DNA from: Candidatus Harpocratesius repetitus
GTDB taxonomy: Archaea; Asgardarchaeota; Lokiarchaeia; Sigyniarchaeales; Promethearchaeaceae
DNA length: 64,000 nucleotides
NCBI GenBank assembly: GCA_021498095.1
Contig: JAIZWK010000001.1
Location: forward strand, 3,845,450 to 3,909,449
Direction of reading: 5' to 3'
Below, piece by piece: positions 46,152 through 56,199 of the stretch; the stretch's first letter is position 1; each line of letters opens with the position of its first letter. The position numbers and the translations under genes are program-made. The notes beneath the pieces were generated by a model, which was not told the origin of the DNA, did no database searches, and was given only the letters and a program-made list of their open reading frames with translations.

Positions 46152-46175
46152 AAATTATAAAAAAAATGAGAAAAA

Positions 46176-46775
46176 ATGAGTATGCATCGGCTTTCTAAAG
46201 AAGAACGTTTAAAAAAGTTAGCAGAATTAAAGCGTCAAGAAAAAGAAAAGCAAAAATCTATTGATGCTGCTGAAAAACTATTAGATTTAGCAAAAAAATT
46301 TGCAAATCAAAAAAAATTTATTACTGCAAGAGAAAAATACTTAGAAGCAGCAAATTTCTTTTATAAAATTAAATGGATAGATCAAGCAAAACTTCTTGAA
46401 AAAGAAGCAGAGAATATGAAAAAAAAGATGGAAGAATTAAAAAAAATCACTCATCGACTTAAAGAACAAGAAAAGCAAAAATCACAAGTATATGAACAAA
46501 GAGCAGCGAAAATCATTGCAAAAAAAGAAGAAAAGCGAAAATTACAAGAACAACAAAAGCATAAGCTAACTCCAGAAATTCAAAGGAAATATGAAGAAGC
46601 AGAATTTGTCTTAGCAAAAGCTGAAAGAAAAGAAAAACAAGGAAAATTTAAAGGGGCAATTCAAAGATACAAATTTTTAATAGAATTATATGATGAACTT
46701 CAATTTCCCAACGAAAAAATCGTAAAAATCCAAGAAAAAATTAAAGATCTTCAATTTAATTTGGAGCAAACATGA
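46176..46775 (+). CDS. Coiled-coil protein with MIT/TPR-like helices, 199 aa
   Basis: Charged and helical. Residues ~25-65 (LLDLAKKFANQKKFITAREKYLEAANFFYK) and ~145-185 (FVLAKAERKEKQGKFKGAIQRYKFLIELYD) are helix pairs of TPR/MIT type, joined by a Lys/Glu-rich coiled coil. Proteins of this sort are frequent in Asgard archaea; precise role unknown. Likely co-transcribed with the HAD-like gene. Convergent with the RING-like gene at 46807. Confidence 0.65.
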   Translation: MSMHRLSKEERLKKLAELKRQEKEKQKSIDAAEKLLDLAKKFANQKKFITAREKYLEAANFFYKIKWIDQAKLLEKEAENMKKKMEELKKITHRLKEQEKQKSQVYEQRAAKIIAKKEEKRKLQEQQKHKLTPEIQRKYEEAEFVLAKAERKEKQGKFKGAIQRYKFLIELYDELQFPNEKIVKIQEKIKDLQFNLEQT

Positions 46776-46806
46776 TATTTTCTAATGATTTTTTGATGTT
46801 CTTATT

Positions 46807-48804
46807 CTATTTTTCCATTTCATTAAGATCAAATAAATCATTGTTTGGAATAGTATATTTATTATGGCAGACTGGACAAGAATTATATTTCTCGATCCAC
46901 CATACTGCACAAGTATAATGGCTTAATGATCCACAAAACTCACATTTTATAAAGTGATCTTCAGCAACATTGACAGTTTGATGGCAAATAATACATTTTT
47001 TAGATTCTAATCCCGAATCTTTAAGTAATTCTTCAAGTTTTTTAGAAAATTTCTCTCGCTCTTTAAGATATCGCGATTTTACTTCATCAATTTTCTGTAA
47101 TTTTTGATCAATTCTTTCGAGTTGTTTTCGTAAATCAATTTCTGACATTTTTTCTGGTTGAATTAAATCAAGTGATTGAATCATTGAAGAAGAATCAGGG
47201 GTCGTATAACCAGATAAATTTTCAAAAAAATCTTGTTCAGATTGCAGAACTGATTGATATTTGTTGAAAATTGAAGTTAAGGTGTTTCTTATAGTAAAAC
47301 TAGCTTGATTAATGATACTTTCAAATTTTTTAGTCCAAGTTTCCATTAATGAGAAAACATTCACATCCTTATCTTGATATTCCTTAAAAGTAGAATTCAT
47401 CTTTTCTTGGAGATTAAGGAATTTTTCCTTATATTGAGAGATTTCTTGAACCATTTTTTCAAAATCTGGTAAATTAGATTCAATAAATGGAATTGTTTGA
47501 AGTTGATAATTACGTAATAAAGATTCTAGTTCAATTATAGAATTTTCTATTTTTTTTTCCAATTCCATCTGATTTTTGTTTTGTCTAAGAGTTTGAGTAT
47601 ATTGATCGAAATCTTCAATAGTACGAGCAATTTCCCCTCGAATTTGCCCAATTTGTTTTTTAATCGATTCTACAGACTTGCTACCTTTAAAAAAATATTT
47701 CTTGTAATCTGAGATCCAATCTTCTAGTTCATTTATAATAAGAAAAATAGAATTAGTAAGAGTCTGAAGTGCTTGGCTTGTTGCGACAAGATCTCCTTCA
47801 TATTTTTTAAGAAATTCATCTTGTTTTGCCTGTAGGTGGGAATTAATTATATGTCGAATTTCTTTTAATCCCAACTCTTTTGGGTTTTCGAAATTAATAC
47901 CAATCTCATGGATTTTGCATAAATCTTGAAAATATTGACAAGTATAAGAAGATATTTTTTGTTCGATCTTCTTTTGAAGCTTTTTCTTTTCTTTTGATGA
48001 GATTGAGTTGGTATTATCATCAATAAAAAGAATGTGATTTTGAACTAAAAATAAGCAAAACTCACAAAAAAGAGAATTATATTGAAAAGTGGTAATTTCT
48101 TCAGGAAAAGAGGAACTAATAAAATCATTCCATGAAATAGGTAATTCTTTTTGATTTTGTAATTCGTGTATTAATTCTTGCACAAGTTGAAATTCATTAA
48201 GAAAGAGAAAAACAGAGTTTTTTTTATCAGATAAAGAAATTAAGGGATTTACAACAGAGACAAAATCAAACCAAATAGAAGCAGGATGATTGTAAATTGT
48301 TTTTAAATTGCTTAATGAAAATAGATTTGAATCATTATCTTTTTTTGACTTTTCATCAGAAATATCAATATTCCAAGAATTTTTTAAGACATTTCTTATT
48401 TCAGTTGAATATTCAGTCAATAGAAGCAAGATCTGGCTGATTTTTCCAAAAAGATTAGTTTTTGATAATTTAATATTTATAGATTTGATTTTACGAGAGA
48501 TATTCGCAAGGATTACTTGCATTCGATACATTTCAACAAAAAGTGCAGTGGGAATAAAGTAAAATTCATCTGAATTCCTTTTTAATAACTCAATGAATGC
48601 TTGAATCGATTTTAGAAATTTTAAATAATATTGCCAATCTTTAGGAAGAGAATTTTTTTCAATATTTTTTATTATGGATAGATCTGAGATTATATTCCCT
48701 TTCTCATCAATTACTGAATCAATTTTTTTTTCAAATTGTGTAAAGAATGAATACTTATTATCAAAAAAATATAATTGCTCACGTTCCTTCATATTAGTTC
48801 GCAC
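46807..48804 (-). CDS. Long coiled-coil protein with C-terminal RING-like finger
   Basis: 665 residues. Residues ~330-600 are coiled coil (for example LEKKIENSIIELESLLRNY, LRKQLERIDQKLQKI). The C-terminus carries CIIC, then KCEFC, SHYTC and CPVC, a C4HC3/RING-type cross-brace pattern (Cys pair, Cys pair, His-x2-Cys, Cys pair) with Trp before the last pair. In eukaryotes such fingers recruit ubiquitin-conjugating enzymes; Asgard archaea encode ubiquitin-system parts, but no E1/E2 gene is in this window, so ligase activity is only a possibility. The N-terminal 300 residues are helical and unrecognised. The in-frame start MKEREQLYF lies 4 codons further. Confidence 0.8.
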   Translation of the reverse strand: MRTNMKEREQLYFFDNKYSFFTQFEKKIDSVIDEKGNIISDLSIIKNIEKNSLPKDWQYYLKFLKSIQAFIELLKRNSDEFYFIPTALFVEMYRMQVILANISRKIKSINIKLSKTNLFGKISQILLLLTEYSTEIRNVLKNSWNIDISDEKSKKDNDSNLFSLSNLKTIYNHPASIWFDFVSVVNPLISLSDKKNSVFLFLNEFQLVQELIHELQNQKELPISWNDFISSSFPEEITTFQYNSLFCEFCLFLVQNHILFIDDNTNSISSKEKKKLQKKIEQKISSYTCQYFQDLCKIHEIGINFENPKELGLKEIRHIINSHLQAKQDEFLKKYEGDLVATSQALQTLTNSIFLIINELEDWISDYKKYFFKGSKSVESIKKQIGQIRGEIARTIEDFDQYTQTLRQNKNQMELEKKIENSIIELESLLRNYQLQTIPFIESNLPDFEKMVQEISQYKEKFLNLQEKMNSTFKEYQDKDVNVFSLMETWTKKFESIINQASFTIRNTLTSIFNKYQSVLQSEQDFFENLSGYTTPDSSSMIQSLDLIQPEKMSEIDLRKQLERIDQKLQKIDEVKSRYLKEREKFSKKLEELLKDSGLESKKCIICHQTVNVAEDHFIKCEFCGSLSHYTCAVWWIEKYNSCPVCHNKYTIPNNDLFDLNEMEK

Positions 48805-48951
48805 TAGTGGAAATGATCCATAATAAAAGAACTTTAATGATATAAAGAGGCAATTTTCACTATTCCTTAAAAAGAGAACATTATCATATTATTGTAACTT
48901 ATTCATTTTATCTAAATAAATTGAATAATAACATTTGGAAATGCAAAAATA

Positions 48952-49914
48952 ATGAAAAAAGTAAAATTTTCAAAGAAAATTCGTGGCATTTTTTATGCTT
49001 TAATTGTGTTAATTGGAAATGGGATACATCCGATTATTAATAACTCACGACCGTCCTCATTAGAACCAATTCCATTCGTATTAATGATGACTTTATGGGA
49101 ATTTTTAATTTGCCTACCTTTCGTTATTTTTGAGAGAAAAAATGAAAAAATTACACCCAATATAGATTTTTCAATAAAAAAAATATCAAAAAAGATTAAA
49201 TTTCAATTAATTTTAAGATTGATACTAATTGGAATTCTTTTTACGGTGGCAGGTTTTTTCTATGTGGAAGGTATGAAAAAAGCGGGTGCAATTCCCAGTT
49301 CAATCGCTTTAAAATCATCTCCAATTTATGCATTAATAATAGGTGCTATTTTTCTACAAGAAAAAATATCATATTCCCAAATTTTCTTTACAGTATTAAT
49401 GCTAACAGGTTTATATTACTTAGGAACAGAGGGGACATGGAATATTGGCCAATTCTCAATTTGGTTTGGTGTTCTTCTTTTAGTACCACTACTATGGATT
49501 ATCGGTCATTCGTTAACTAAGCCATTACTTGAATCACAAACAATTTCACCTTTTCAAATAATATTAATCAGAACAGGTATTATGGTATTTATATTTTTCT
49601 TCCTTTCAATAGTAATTTATGGATTTTCAAGCACATTAAATCAATTAATTGAATTTCCAATGTTAAAATTTAGCTTATTTATGGGGATAACATATTTCTT
49701 CATGCATTTCTCTTGGTATAATTCAATTACTACAATTTCAATCTCATATGCAAGTGCATTGGTGACCCCTTCTCCCATTATAACTGTAGTGTTAGCGACT
49801 ATGTTTTTGGGAGATTCTTTCGAATTTTATCACCTAGTTGGTTTAATAATTAGTATAATCTGTCTGTACGGTTTAATAATGGTTAACAATACAAGTAATA
49901 AAAAAAAAGAATAG
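48952..49914 (+). CDS. EamA/DMT-family transporter
   Basis: 320 residues with ten hydrophobic helices in two five-helix halves, as in drug/metabolite transporters. Conserved parts: SSIALKSSPIYALIIGAIFLQEK at the end of the first EamA repeat (here positions ~118-140) and SALVTPSPIITVVLATMFLG in the second, each with the Pro-containing helix and following Glu/Asp. Substrate unknown (amino acid, sugar or nucleotide metabolite). Single gene, convergent with the permease at 49969. Confidence 0.88.
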   Translation: MKKVKFSKKIRGIFYALIVLIGNGIHPIINNSRPSSLEPIPFVLMMTLWEFLICLPFVIFERKNEKITPNIDFSIKKISKKIKFQLILRLILIGILFTVAGFFYVEGMKKAGAIPSSIALKSSPIYALIIGAIFLQEKISYSQIFFTVLMLTGLYYLGTEGTWNIGQFSIWFGVLLLVPLLWIIGHSLTKPLLESQTISPFQIILIRTGIMVFIFFFLSIVIYGFSSTLNQLIEFPMLKFSLFMGITYFFMHFSWYNSITTISISYASALVTPSPIITVVLATMFLGDSFEFYHLVGLIISIICLYGLIMVNNTSNKKKE

Positions 49915-49968
49915 GTTTTTTAAATAATAAAGAAAGATTTGGAGGAAGTTGATTATTTACAGATGAAA

Positions 49969-52900
49969 TCACAATGCTTCCTTGTTCAAATACTCTTCAT
50001 GTCTTTTGTAGTGTAACCATTGGCTAAAATAGTCAATAAAAAGAACGATTAGGAAAATAACACCGTATGAAACAAATATTGTTTCCCAATGACCATAAAT
50101 TTGAAATAGTGCATCTTTTGGAATGTTGCTGGGTTGATTATTAATCAATATCTGAAGATTAACATAACAAATAAACCAAGAATAAAAGTAGCCGATTATA
50201 GCCCCGATTATCCCAGATATTAAGAAAACTATAAAAAGTTCCAAAATATTGATAAAAATCACTCTATTTCGACCAACACCTCTAAATAATAGCAAATTGG
50301 TAAAATATTCGTTTTCACGATTCATAATAATTATTGTTAAAGATAATTCAATTGAAAGTAAAATTCCAATTAAAACAAAGTCTAAATTAATCAAACCATA
50401 AAATCCACTTGATCCAATAATTAAAGAATATCGAGCAACATCAATATCATTCCAATTAGGATCAAAAACATGATATTTTACGTTCTCACAATATTGAGTA
50501 ATAAAAGGTTGAAATTTAAGATGAAGATTATCTAAATCTATTTCTGAATTCGGTGTTATATCCAATAATTCAATTATATCAGAAGCAAACCACTTAGTCT
50601 TTGAAATTTGCAAAGAAGACATGTCGATTATGATTGCAATTAACCCATAAACATCAGTTTGATACATTCCAGGAGCATAATCAAGAGAATCCACAATTCG
50701 TAAAGAGAAAGTCTGATTAATAAACTGTTTTGTGTTAGAATTATAAATTTGCAAGGAATAATTAAACAGATCGCCAATCTCTCGGCCTGTAAAAGCGAGG
50801 AATTGTGAAGTAGTAATTACGTTTATTTCAGATAGGGAAGAAATATTATTTGAAGGTTGTTGTAGTAATTTTCGAATTTGCTGAGGATATGAAGGATAAA
50901 TAAATGGTCTTTTATCTGAAGAAATTACAGAGAGATAATTTATTGGATCAATCGCATATGTTTCTATAGGAATTTCTTGCATCTGAGACAAGTTAAGATT
51001 CCTAATATCTACCCAAGATCGATTAGAAACGAAAATATGAGAATATGTTTGAATTTCAAAATTATAATTTGATGAAAATTTAGAGGTTAAATTATCCTCA
51101 AAAGCTTGAAATTCATCTTGATTTTGAAAATTACTATTAATCATATGAATATTTAAATCTGAACCCCAAAGAAATTGGTTATCAAAAATTTCATATCGAT
51201 ATTGAGAGTTAAATGCAAAATTAGTTATTGTAAGCATGGTACAAAAAATAGCCAAATAAATTGTTACACGAGCCCATTTCTTTTTTCTGATAATTTCTAA
51301 ACTAACAATATGATCTAATCTTTTAGTAAATAAATGTGCAATTCGTTTTGCAAATCTCGCAAATCTTGAAGGTCTTTCGATAAGAAATAATCGTATTAAA
51401 CCCGTAACAAAGAAACCAATGAAAAATAGTGAGAAAAAATGAAAGTAATAAATATTCTCAACAATCTTATCACGATTATCTATAACGACATCTGAAACAT
51501 TGAATCTGAATGCAATAAAAAGATAAGAATATAGAAAAATTGGAATAACACCAACTATTATAAAAAGCCATGTAATTGGTTTGATTGAGTATTTCTCTAT
51601 TTCAAAAAGATTTTCATAAACAAATTCTGATTTCTTTTTTCTTTTCCAAATTTTTAACTTTCTTTTCCCTTTTTTTCCTAATTTAGATAAATTTTCTACT
51701 TTTTTTTCTTCAATTTTTTTATAATCTCGAATATATTGCTCAATCAACAGTTCATCTGCAGTTTTTTTCTTATCTCCTCCTTCAAATAGAACTTGTTCAT
51801 CATAATTTAATGAAAGTTCTTCTACTTGTTGAATTGAACTAGATACATCTAAATATTCAATTTTTCCTACCATTATTATTTTTGGAATTAAAGCAATAGC
51901 ATTAATCAAAATACCTAAAAGCAGAGTATACCAAAAATTATTCCATGTAATTTCAGGAATTAGAAAAATCTTTGAAGTATTTAGGAATAAATCACCTAAT
52001 AATCTGTGATATAAATAAAATGTCCCATATCCAATTATAGAACCTAGGACAGTACATATTACACCATTAACGACTCCTCCAATAAAGATTTGACTTTGAA
52101 TTTGCGAAACGGATAAACCACGTAATTTTAATAAGATCAATTCTTCATTTGCTTTTTTTCCTCTAGCATCATTAATATTTCGACTAACGAGTAATGAAAA
52201 GACAATAACAGGAATTGAGAGAATTTGAATAGTTAAAAAGGATCTTCGAATATTTTCTTGAGTTATTTTCAGTTGATAAGAAAGTTTATCGATAACACCG
52301 ACTTCGAATGGAAGAAAAATCGAAAGATTCCTGCTCTTTTGAGTAAGTGAAGTGCGATAAAAATATAGATTCTCAAATTGAATATTTTCTCGATTATAGA
52401 ATAAAAGATAACCAGATTTTATAATTCCACTTTCTAAATAACCTCTATATAAATTATACTGAGCAACTCGATAATACCATTGTTGAATTGGATGGTTTAT
52501 CAAATAATTGAAATTGCCGTACCAAAATACCAGATTCTGCTCTAATTGTTCAGGAAATATATATGTTTTATTATTAAGGTAATCTTCATATGTATAGGAA
52601 TAAGTATATCGTTGATCCACGATGCGAAACCAATCATTTGTACAAAGATAAGTTCCAACAATGGTAATATTTTCTATTTTTTCTTGAAGAAAATCTACAA
52701 CGGGCGGATTTGAATCAAAAGCGTTTCCAATAATTATTGAGATATTTGAAGTTTGATTAATATGATAATTATATCTTAATGCAAAATTATAATCTACTAA
52801 TATTTCAGTTTCATTTTTAGGGACATGACCGTCTATTATTTTAAAATATGAATTAAATCGTTGAGATCGATAAAAAACATCGTTAAAAATTCCAAATTTT

Positions 52901-53349
52901 ACTCTTGAAGCATTCAATTTATGATAATAATCAAATTCACTTGTACAATTTGATGGAAAAACAGAAGAATAATTCTCTATTGTAATATAAGCAGAATCTA
53001 ACCCAAATATTGCATAAGGTGCATATCCTTGTAAGTCTAAATTTGTAGTTCTTAATATATTCTCGACTTCTTCATTAGAGTGATTGAAATAATAATTATA
53101 ATTGATATGAGGAATTGGGTCACCTTCATCATTAAATAAATCATAATGAACCAAATCAATATCCGAAAAGAGCCAAAATGAATCTTGAAATTGGTATTTC
53201 TGAGCTGCTTCAAAAAAATAATTAAGACCAGATATTAAAGAAAGAGAAAGACTAAAACATAACAGAATCATCCATTCGTTTTTCATTCGTTTTGGTGTGT
53301 TTTTAATGTAAAAATTAAAGAATTTAAAGGAAAATTTCTTATTCTCCAT
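49969..53349 (-). CDS. FtsX/MacB-type ABC transporter permease, large
   Basis: 1126 residues. One TM helix near residue 30 is followed by a large extracytoplasmic domain (~55-360) with many Asn-x-Ser/Thr sites, then three TM helices (~370-490) with the FtsX region RGKKANEELILLKLRGLS, a charged cytoplasmic loop (~495-590), TM helices ~600 and ~650, a second outer domain (~710-1000) and C-terminal FtsX helices (~1005-1110) with NLLLFRGVGRNRV. It is the two-FtsX-domain layout of MacB/LolCE-like permeases. No ATPase gene is adjacent, so the partner must be elsewhere. Confidence 0.85.
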   Translation of the reverse strand: MENKKFSFKFFNFYIKNTPKRMKNEWMILLCFSLSLSLISGLNYFFEAAQKYQFQDSFWLFSDIDLVHYDLFNDEGDPIPHINYNYYFNHSNEEVENILRTTNLDLQGYAPYAIFGLDSAYITIENYSSVFPSNCTSEFDYYHKLNASRVKFGIFNDVFYRSQRFNSYFKIIDGHVPKNETEILVDYNFALRYNYHINQTSNISIIIGNAFDSNPPVVDFLQEKIENITIVGTYLCTNDWFRIVDQRYTYSYTYEDYLNNKTYIFPEQLEQNLVFWYGNFNYLINHPIQQWYYRVAQYNLYRGYLESGIIKSGYLLFYNRENIQFENLYFYRTSLTQKSRNLSIFLPFEVGVIDKLSYQLKITQENIRRSFLTIQILSIPVIVFSLLVSRNINDARGKKANEELILLKLRGLSVSQIQSQIFIGGVVNGVICTVLGSIIGYGTFYLYHRLLGDLFLNTSKIFLIPEITWNNFWYTLLLGILINAIALIPKIIMVGKIEYLDVSSSIQQVEELSLNYDEQVLFEGGDKKKTADELLIEQYIRDYKKIEEKKVENLSKLGKKGKRKLKIWKRKKKSEFVYENLFEIEKYSIKPITWLFIIVGVIPIFLYSYLFIAFRFNVSDVVIDNRDKIVENIYYFHFFSLFFIGFFVTGLIRLFLIERPSRFARFAKRIAHLFTKRLDHIVSLEIIRKKKWARVTIYLAIFCTMLTITNFAFNSQYRYEIFDNQFLWGSDLNIHMINSNFQNQDEFQAFEDNLTSKFSSNYNFEIQTYSHIFVSNRSWVDIRNLNLSQMQEIPIETYAIDPINYLSVISSDKRPFIYPSYPQQIRKLLQQPSNNISSLSEINVITTSQFLAFTGREIGDLFNYSLQIYNSNTKQFINQTFSLRIVDSLDYAPGMYQTDVYGLIAIIIDMSSLQISKTKWFASDIIELLDITPNSEIDLDNLHLKFQPFITQYCENVKYHVFDPNWNDIDVARYSLIIGSSGFYGLINLDFVLIGILLSIELSLTIIIMNRENEYFTNLLLFRGVGRNRVIFINILELFIVFLISGIIGAIIGYFYSWFICYVNLQILINNQPSNIPKDALFQIYGHWETIFVSYGVIFLIVLFIDYFSQWLHYKRHEEYLNKEAL

Positions 53350-53460
53350 GTTTAATTTCTATATTTTTTTGAAGTATTTGAATTTTAACCGTTTCAATTA
53401 ATTTTAATTCATTAATTTTAGTATTTCATCGATCTTTTTTTCTAAATTCAAAATTATTCA

Positions 53461-53697
53461 CTATTCTAAAAATATCACAATTTTTTGAACATTGATAAGG
53501 CGATATTTTTGAGAAGATGCATCGATTGTTTCCAATACTCCTACAACACGCATTTTTGTCCCTATATAGCGTTCTATATTCTTTATAGAGGTTTTTAACT
53601 CGCATTTATAGAGGTTTTTTATAGAGGTTTTATAGAGGTTTTTAACCGAAGTATAACCAGATGAATTATTTTGGGATTTATCTGACATAAAACTCAT
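53461..53697 (-). CDS. Small protein with OB-like C-terminus, 78 aa
   Basis: Follows the large clamp-loader gene by 25 nt in the same direction, so probably the last gene of the RFC operon. Residues ~43-77 (RYIGTKMRVVGVLETIDASS, then KYRLINVQKIVIF) look like the first strands of an OB fold. Its N-terminal half is built from a minisatellite: four copies of TTATAGAGGTTTT (53582-53645), translated as SIKNLYK-like repeats. Gene may be in flux or a truncated single-strand-binding protein. Confidence 0.45.
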   Translation of the reverse strand: MSFMSDKSQNNSSGYTSVKNLYKTSIKNLYKCELKTSIKNIERYIGTKMRVVGVLETIDASSQKYRLINVQKIVIFLE

Positions 53698-53722
53698 TTA
53701 AAGATTTGATCTTTTAAAAATT

Positions 53723-55096
53723 CTACGATCTTATTACCTTTGATATTTTTTTTATATCTACATTAAATTCTTTTGCAAAATATTGCCGAATTTCTTTATC
53801 TACAGCGGTCAATAATGGAATCCGTGGACGAATCTCTCGCATAATTTCATTCAATGGTGCCCGGTATAATTTTTGTAAAACCAAAGAAATTTCATCATCT
53901 GGAATTGCTCGAATTCTAAAATATTTAGGAGGTTTAATTTTCTTTGTTTTATTTGCTTTTATTTTTGAAGTTCTTGATGAGATATTTGAAGAAAGTTTAG
54001 CAAAACAAAGACCTCCTGATAAAATATCATAATAATAACTTAAATGTGCATAATCTTGCGTTCTGCCAATATAACCTAGTATTTTATCAGCAAAAGCAAA
54101 GTTTTGATATCCATAAAAAAGCTCTTCTTTCTTTGTTAAAAAATTAAATATATTTTCATTCAACCATAAACCAATATTATTAAACGAGATATCTTTGCTT
54201 TCAATTTTATCTAAAGTTCGTTTTGCATCTTTGATAGTCTCTTGTTGAAAGAAATTAACCATCATTTCTTGAATATGACCTGCATGATCGCGTCTCATGT
54301 TAATTGCATCAAGTTGATCATCTTGAATTTTAAGTGTTCCTTGAACTAAAGCTTGTAAATCATTTATAGCAGATCGATAATCACCTTGAGATCTTTCTGC
54401 AATTTTCTTAATTTGCTCAGAAGAAATTTCTATATGTTCCTTTAATACAATTTTCTTTAAAATTAATGAAATATGCTCAGGTTTTGCTGGAGTAAGTTCT
54501 AAAAGGGGAGAAGATAATTTATAAAGATCTCCAAATCTTCGATAATCTTTGAAATTACAAGTCATAATAACAGGGTAACGGGAAATAGATATAATTTTCT
54601 TAACTGCAGCGGCACCTCCTCTATCATTTCTTCCATGAATACCGTCTACTTCATCAATTAAGATCAATTTTCCCTTTACTTTCTGTGATGTAAAAGTCAA
54701 TAAATTTGTATTTCTTACAGTTTCTCGCAATTTTTCATTAACTGCTTCTTCTGTTCGCACATCTGATGCATTCAATTCAATAACGCTTAAATTATAATCA
54801 CGAGCGAGAGCATATACAATGGTTGTTTTTCCAACTCCAGGAGGTCCAATTAACATCGCAGCAGTTTTATTAGCAAGTTTACTTCTTATTGATTTAAATT
54901 TCAAATCTATTTTTCTATCAATTGAACCAGAAGAAGTTGCTCTTAGCTGTTTTTTGATTTCACGATACTTTTTCTGTAATTCTAAAAAATCATCTAAGAA
55001 TTTTTGCAGTTTAGAAATTATATCTTCGAAACCAACCATATCTTTAGTTGTTTGAGGACGATACTTTTCAACCCAAGGGATATTATTTTCTTCCAT
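53723..55096 (-). CDS. rfcL: Replication factor C large subunit
   Basis: 457 residues from MEENNIPWVEKYRP at 55096 (a GTG at 55108 is the alternative). Loads the PCNA clamp on DNA with the small subunits. WVEKYRP box, Walker A GPPGVGKTT (~84-92), Walker B LIDEVDGIHG, NASD box, sensor region YPVIMTCNFKDYRR; as in other large subunits the arginine-finger SRC motif is missing (LYKLSSPLLEL). A ~40-residue charged helix (~40-75) is inserted before Walker A. The C-terminus has no PIP box of the kind common in archaeal RfcL. 20 nt after the previous gene. Confidence 0.93.
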   Translation of the reverse strand: MEENNIPWVEKYRPQTTKDMVGFEDIISKLQKFLDDFLELQKKYREIKKQLRATSSGSIDRKIDLKFKSIRSKLANKTAAMLIGPPGVGKTTIVYALARDYNLSVIELNASDVRTEEAVNEKLRETVRNTNLLTFTSQKVKGKLILIDEVDGIHGRNDRGGAAAVKKIISISRYPVIMTCNFKDYRRFGDLYKLSSPLLELTPAKPEHISLILKKIVLKEHIEISSEQIKKIAERSQGDYRSAINDLQALVQGTLKIQDDQLDAINMRRDHAGHIQEMMVNFFQQETIKDAKRTLDKIESKDISFNNIGLWLNENIFNFLTKKEELFYGYQNFAFADKILGYIGRTQDYAHLSYYYDILSGGLCFAKLSSNISSRTSKIKANKTKKIKPPKYFRIRAIPDDEISLVLQKLYRAPLNEIMREIRPRIPLLTAVDKEIRQYFAKEFNVDIKKISKVIRS

Positions 55097-55116
55097 TTTT
55101 TGTGTCACTTTTTTTA

Positions 55117-56199
55117 TTAATTAAAATTCATCTTTCCAATCATATTCATTTGTATTAATAGATTTAATAATTGGATTTCGTCACTTTGAGAATCTAATGC
55201 ACCAAAATCAGTATTGGCAATCAATTCTAAATACAATGCTTGAACATGCGGTTCTAATGGCATATCTGCAATTCTCTTACTCATCTCAAATAAAATTTCA
55301 TCTTTAGAAAGATTTTGATTCTGAAAGATAGAACGCACTTTAGTTCGGAGAGATTTTACATCACCTTGCATAGTTAAGGAAATCAAATTTAAAATTCCTC
55401 TATCTGTAATCATAGAATAAACCTTTGAAAGAGAATCTAGAGAAAGTTCATTATATTTAATTTTAGTAATTTGAAGTAGATCAAGTGCTTTCCCAATGTT
55501 TTTCTCACTCATATGTCGAATATATTCGATCACATCTAATTTAATCGGTATTTTTTCTTGATCACAAATAGTTTTAATCAATTTATTAAATTTAAAATCA
55601 GGAAGATATGGAACTAACAACAATTGACAACGGGAAACAATAGGGTCAATAATGCTTGAGATCCGATCGGTTATTAAGATCATACGGCAATTACGTGAAT
55701 ATCTTTCCATAATTCTTCTAAATCCTTGTTGTTCGACATCTAAATCATGAAAGTTTTTAATGATTAAGATCTTAAAGGGTGATTTTCCGAATTTTTTTGT
55801 GCTTACAAATGGTCGAACGCGAATTTGGATAAAAGGACGAAAGTTTTTTTGTGATCCTGCACCTGAGCCAAGCATTTTTGATGAGACTCGCCCCTGTCGT
55901 TTTGATTCATTACGTTCTGCTTTCCCAATTGGATCATCTGCATATAAGATTTTGCTGTTCATTGTAAATTCTTTTCCCAGAATTTCTCGAGCAATTAACT
56001 CTCCAATCATTGTTTTTCCACTTCCTGGAGGACCAATTAACATTAAATGAGGAAAATTGTTAGATTGGATAAAACCCTTTAATTGTTCATATAATTTTGG
56101 GAATAAGTTCTTAATTTCACTTAGTTTTTTTGGGCGATATTTAATTCTCCATATTGGACTATCTTCTTCAGACATTATATTAATTTTTGATGAACTCAA
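55117..56199 (-). CDS. RFC-like clamp-loader subunit with degenerate Walker B
   Basis: 360 residues. Start chosen at TTG 56199: GGAGGG stands 6 nt upstream and the codon overlaps the stop of the preceding rfcS; ATG 56175 has no such site. RIKYRPKKLSE box and Walker A GPPGSGKTM (56-64) are intact, SRC motif IVSRCQ (188-192) is intact, but Walker B, DEAD in RFC small subunits, is LIIKNFHDLD (146-154). A ~45-residue insertion (~84-128, Ser/Gly-rich) replaces the NASD region. It may bind ATP and supply an arginine finger without hydrolysing ATP. A paralogue of rfcS with a specialised role. Confidence 0.88.
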   Translation of the reverse strand: MSSSKINIMSEEDSPIWRIKYRPKKLSEIKNLFPKLYEQLKGFIQSNNFPHLMLIGPPGSGKTMIGELIAREILGKEFTMNSKILYADDPIGKAERNESKRQGRVSSKMLGSGAGSQKNFRPFIQIRVRPFVSTKKFGKSPFKILIIKNFHDLDVEQQGFRRIMERYSRNCRMILITDRISSIIDPIVSRCQLLLVPYLPDFKFNKLIKTICDQEKIPIKLDVIEYIRHMSEKNIGKALDLLQITKIKYNELSLDSLSKVYSMITDRGILNLISLTMQGDVKSLRTKVRSIFQNQNLSKDEILFEMSKRIADMPLEPHVQALYLELIANTDFGALDSQSDEIQLLNLLIQMNMIGKMNFN

